Assembly: GCA_020831525.1 (NCBI GenBank)
Contig: JAFIGH010000025.1
Span: 1-54,559 of the forward strand
Origin: Opitutales bacterium
GTDB lineage: Bacteria > Verrucomicrobiota > Verrucomicrobiia > Opitutales > Oceanipulchritudinaceae
Length of the DNA stretch: 54,559 nucleotides
Direction of reading: 5' to 3'
Each line of letters starts with the position of its first letter. The first letter of the stretch is position 1. The notes beneath the pieces are model-generated. The model searched no databases and was not told the DNA's origin. It was given only the letters and a program-made list of their open reading frames with translations. Below are positions 52,299 to 54,559 of the stretch, one piece after another. The position numbers and the translations under genes were made by a program.

Positions 52299-53468
52299 AT
52301 GCTCAATATAGCGCTCTTCGGCCCGCCCGGCGCGGGCAAAGGCACTCAATCCGAGCGATTGATCCGCCAGTACAACCTGTTCTACATCTCCACGGGAGAC
52401 CTCTTGCGCAAAGAACTTGCCGAAGGCACCGCCCTCGGTAAGGAAGCCGAGAGCATCATCGCTTCCGGCGGTCTCGTGCCCGACGAAATCATCGTGCAGA
52501 TCATCGAAAAGACGATCACGAACAATCCCGACGCCGACGGCTTTCTCTTCGACGGATTCCCCCGCACCTACATCCAGGCGTACATCCTCGAAGGGCTCAT
52601 GATCAAACTGAACACCTCCCTCACCTGCCTCATCAACCTGCAGGTGCCCGAGGAGGTATCCGTCGACCGCCTCCTCAAACGCGGGCAAAGCTCCGGCCGC
52701 AGCGACGACAACGACAAAGTCATCCGCAACCGCCTGCGGGAATACAACGAGAAGACCGTCCCCGTTCTGCGATTCTACAAAGAAAAGGGCCTGCACCACG
52801 AGATCGACGCGACAAATTCCATCGACGAGGTCAACGCCGGCATTGTCGACATCCTGCGCGGCGAGTTGTCCAAACGCCTCTACAATGTCGTGGTCTTCGG
52901 ATACCCGGGCTCCGGACGGGGCTCGCAGGGCCGCGCCCTCGCCGAACGCCACGGCCTCGAATACGTCGCCACCGGCCCCATGCTCGAGGCGGAGATCGCG
53001 GCGGGGACGGAAACCGGAAGACGGGTCAAGGAACTCTACGAGAGCGGCCAACTCGTGCCCGACGAGATCGTTGTTCCGCTCATCGAGGAGCGCCTGCGCA
53101 ATCCGCGGGGCGTCAAAGGATTCATCTTCAAAGGCTTTCCCCGCACTCTCGTGCAGTCCTACATCCTCGACGGTCTGCTGCGGAAGCACGACTCCTCCAT
53201 CTCCAAGATCATCGAGATCGAGGTGCCCACACTCGAACTCATCCGCCGCCTCGACGAACGCAGCAAGACCGACCGGCGCATGCCGTATGACAGCAGCACC
53301 TCGAAGATCGTCCAGCGCCTCCACGAGCACGAGGCCAAGACCGTCCCTGTCATCCAGAAATACAATCAGCGCCACAGCGTCACGAAGATCGACGGCATGG
53401 GCCCGTTCGAGGACGTCTTCGAGAAAATCTCCGCCGAAATCGAGGAAGGGCTCAAACGGATGCGGTGA
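52299..53468 (+). CDS. Tandem adenylate kinase, second domain degenerate
   Basis: 389 residues made of two adenylate-kinase-like domains. Domain 1 (1-190) is intact: P-loop GPPGAGKGT (8-16), STGDLLR (31-37, with the AMP-site arginine), FDGFPRT (84-90), and a short-lid GRSDDN region. Domain 2 (195-389) aligns along its length but has lost key residues: P-loop GYPGSGRGS (201-209, K to R, T to S), ATGPMLE in place of STGDLLR (D and R lost), FKGFPRT (D to K), and no DD in the lid. So domain 1 should interconvert AMP, ADP and ATP, and domain 2 is probably a pseudokinase or nucleotide sensor. Usual bacterial Adk has one domain of about 215 residues. Whether another adk exists elsewhere cannot be seen. 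Confidence 0.9.
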   Translation: MLNIALFGPPGAGKGTQSERLIRQYNLFYISTGDLLRKELAEGTALGKEAESIIASGGLVPDEIIVQIIEKTITNNPDADGFLFDGFPRTYIQAYILEGLMIKLNTSLTCLINLQVPEEVSVDRLLKRGQSSGRSDDNDKVIRNRLREYNEKTVPVLRFYKEKGLHHEIDATNSIDEVNAGIVDILRGELSKRLYNVVVFGYPGSGRGSQGRALAERHGLEYVATGPMLEAEIAAGTETGRRVKELYESGQLVPDEIVVPLIEERLRNPRGVKGFIFKGFPRTLVQSYILDGLLRKHDSSISKIIEIEVPTLELIRRLDERSKTDRRMPYDSSTSKIVQRLHEHEAKTVPVIQKYNQRHSVTKIDGMGPFEDVFEKISAEIEEGLKRMR

Positions 53469-53491
53469 GTTGCCCGCGGTCCCGGTCAGCT

Positions 53492-53753
53492 TCAGCCGTT
53501 GTTCGGCTGGTGGTCATGATGCCGGAACCGGTCCGCTCCGATCTCTTCCAACGCATCCACGGTAAACGAAAAGCTTGGGGTGGTCCATGAATTGATAAAA
53601 TGCTGCAAGAATCCACCATTCAATCACTTCAGATTCAAATTCCCATATGGCAGAAAACACCTTCTGGGGATCCGATTGATCCGAAAAGTCCCGCTTTCCG
53701 AAATCGCTTCTTTTGCTTTCGGAAAGTTCGATTAGAAATGTATCCTTATCCAT
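53492..53753 (-). pseudogene. Frameshifted DUF4375 (DMP19-like) gene
   Basis: It starts well, with GGAAAGAAT before ATG 53753 and MDKDTFLIELSESKRSDFG. At QKVFSAIWEFESEV it matches the DUF4375/DMP19 family start, but the next frame is wrong: the family motif NGGFLQHFINS continues in the +1 frame (LNGGFLQHFINSWTTPSFSFTVDALEEIGADR) to a stop at 53492. Read without the shift it gives an unrelated 79-residue protein ending at 53514. A one-base insertion near 53626 explains it. The function of the family is unclear (a DNA-mimic protein in Neisseria is the named member). The gene is AT-rich against its neighbours, which suggests transfer. Confidence 0.72.
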
Positions 53754-53769
53754 ATTCTTTCCGCCATTA

Positions 53770-54236
53770 AGGCAGGACTCGCCGTTGCCGACGAGCCCCC
53801 TCGCAGATCCCGGCGTGCGGTTTGGCGGGGTGTCGCTGACGCTCGGAACCCGCACCGGGCTCCTCACCCCGTCCCGGTCGGTACCCTTTGCTCACATCAA
53901 GGAAGTCCGCTTCGTAAATCGCCTGAAGCAACTTGCCCGCGGCCTGTTGGACAATCTTATCCTCCAAGGCATCCCCAGCGGGCGGGTTTTCCCGCCGCCT
54001 TTGGGAATGTGCTTCCTTCTGATGTGCTGCGCCCGTGTACGCTTCGCACATGCCGTTCCGCCATCCTTCCGCCAAGCCTTCCGGCCTGGGTTCCGGTTAC
54101 GATCATTGTAGAGCGATCCACTCGTTTCAATCGCTTAGCTGACATACACGCAACACTCGGTAGTTTATGTTTGGTTATTACTTTGAAACGTCCGGACTTT
54201 CACCGGACAAGAAGCGCCTCGCTTCGCTCGGCGCAC
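53770..54236 (-). mobile_element. Collapsed group II intron
   Basis: On the minus strand a 5' end GTGCGCC at 54236 fits the GUGYG intron start, and GTCCGGTGAAAGTCCGGAC (about 54190-54208) resembles domain I. An internal reverse-transcriptase fragment follows. The 3' part resembles domains V and VI: GAGCCCGG-TGCGG (from 53863) pairs with CCGCA-CG-CCGGG (53804-53820) with the two-base CG bulge, then GATCTGCGAGGGGG and a small hairpin (CTCGTCGGCAACGGCGAG, 53778-53795). The usual size is about 2 kb or more; here only ~467 bases remain, so most of the ORF and domain I are gone. The domain V loop is too long and its GAG arm mispairs, so it is not active. Ends are approximate. Confidence 0.65.
53866..54011 (-). 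pseudogene. Group II intron reverse transcriptase fragment
   Basis: Two frames carry neighbouring pieces of the LtrA-type reverse transcriptase: [15 protein letters not shown] (54011 to 53969), then after a frameshift [35 protein letters not shown] (53970 to 53866). Together these are the continuous RT motif RPLGxPxLEDKIVQ...IYExDFxxxSxGYRPGR. The catalytic YADD region, maturase and endonuclease domains are missing, so it is a dead remnant. Confidence 0.8.
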
Positions 54237-54304
54237 CAACGTAGAGGGTAGGCATGGAGTGGAGGCGGAGCCGTAACGGAATTGATACCACCGCCTGGAT
54301 GGAG

Positions 54305-54559
54305 CTATTTTTTGAAGAGGTCACTATGGCTACCGGAGCGTTCTAAGTATAATAACTCGGGTTCATTTCGATAAATCAAGACCCAATCTGGCTCGATGTG
54401 GCAATCCCTCGAACCAACCCACCTGCCAATTAAAGGATGATCGCGGTGCTTTTCTTCGAGAGGCTCATCTGCCGCAAGTAGTCGGACGACATCTCCCAGC
54501 TTTTGTATCCGTCCGGCAAACGACCCCCTGTCATGAAGCGGCGGCGGTGTGGTAGACTG
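54305..54559 (-). CDS. YafQ/RelE-type toxin, C-terminal part (cut by window edge)
   Basis: 85 codons with no start inside the window; the 5' end lies beyond 54559. It reads SFAGRIQKLGDVVRLLAADE, HPLIGRWVGSRDCHIEPDW, VLIYRNEPELLYLERSGSHS, DLFKK. The RDCHIEPDW, LIY and R-GSHSDLF blocks are the YafQ branch of the RelE/ParE toxin superfamily, ribosome-dependent mRNA endonucleases (catalytic His in SHSDLF). The antitoxin (DinJ-like) would normally lie just upstream, outside the window. The gene is AT-rich against the chromosome, as is usual for mobile toxin-antitoxin pairs. The N-terminal residues before LHD (TTPPP) look atypical, so the start region needs the neighbouring sequence. Confidence 0.87.
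   Translation of the reverse strand, partial: QSTTPPPLHDRGSFAGRIQKLGDVVRLLAADEPLEEKHRDHPLIGRWVGSRDCHIEPDWVLIYRNEPELLYLERSGSHSDLFKK

Noticed and set aside
53713-54111. A 132-codon plus-strand frame and a 102-codon minus-strand frame (53767-54075) as intact genes
   Set aside because: The plus frame is the complement of the intron relic; the minus frame holds only a frameshifted RT fragment joined to intron RNA sequence.

Overview
The window is about 54.6 kb of high-GC bacterial DNA, with a visibly AT-richer right end. The gene mix suggests a Verrucomicrobiota chromosome, probably of the Opitutae type. The signs are three secreted proteins with the IPEPSTYA form of the PEP-CTERM sorting signal, an Oar-like TonB receptor with a carboxypeptidase-regulatory domain, secreted proteins ending in DPDGDG-type or verrucomicrobial tail domains, an AraC regulator next to PhyH and UroD-like enzymes, and a rhamnosidase/sulfatase pair. 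This taxonomic call is inference; no rRNA is present.

Layout. 0.5-5.1 kb (minus): nitroreductase, MECR-like enoyl reductase and a SWIM-domain SNF2 ATPase, next to a tRNA-Arg(CCT). 5.35-6.5 kb (plus): YbdK-type carboxylate-amine ligase. 6.6 kb (minus): a 46-residue entericidin-like lipoprotein. 6.9-10.4 kb (minus): a tight lysS-lolC/E-lolD unit. 10.8-31.8 kb (mostly one direction, minus): a surface and secretion region with a ~3,690-residue beta-helix/CARDB/YD-repeat (Rhs) protein, a TonB-dependent receptor, a lamin-tail protein, endonuclease I and three PEP-CTERM proteins. A second endonuclease I follows on the plus strand. 33.5-36.4 kb: AraC regulator divergent from PhyH and UroD-like genes. 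36.5-39.7 kb (minus): a CPA2 antiporter overlapping xerD. 40.0-43.8 kb (plus): two paralogous sensor kinases that share a 518-nt identical block; the first looks like a deletion derivative of the second. 43.9-46.9 kb (plus): three overlapping genes for a heme-oxygenase-like protein, a cobalamin-binding protein with the CarH-type Wx9EH light-sensing motif, and a PAS histidine kinase. 47-52.1 kb (plus): a NamZ-like muramidase, a GH78-like rhamnosidase and a sulfatase. 52.3-53.5 kb: a tandem adenylate kinase whose second half is degenerate. 53.5-54.6 kb: an accessory patch with a frameshifted DUF4375 gene, a collapsed group II intron and the end of a YafQ-type toxin gene.

Two families of palindromic repeats, both REPIN-like, sit between genes at 0.24-0.37, 6.8, 10.5-10.7, 33.3-33.45 and 36.35-36.5 kb. 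Three strong intrinsic terminators divide the secretion region into transcription units.

The most interesting candidate system is the heme-oxygenase-like/B12/kinase operon, which looks like a tetrapyrrole- or light-responsive signalling module. Next come the degenerate tandem adenylate kinase, the giant mid-chain Rhs surface protein and the nuclease/lamin-tail/TonB locus, which may serve extracellular DNA or phosphate scavenging.
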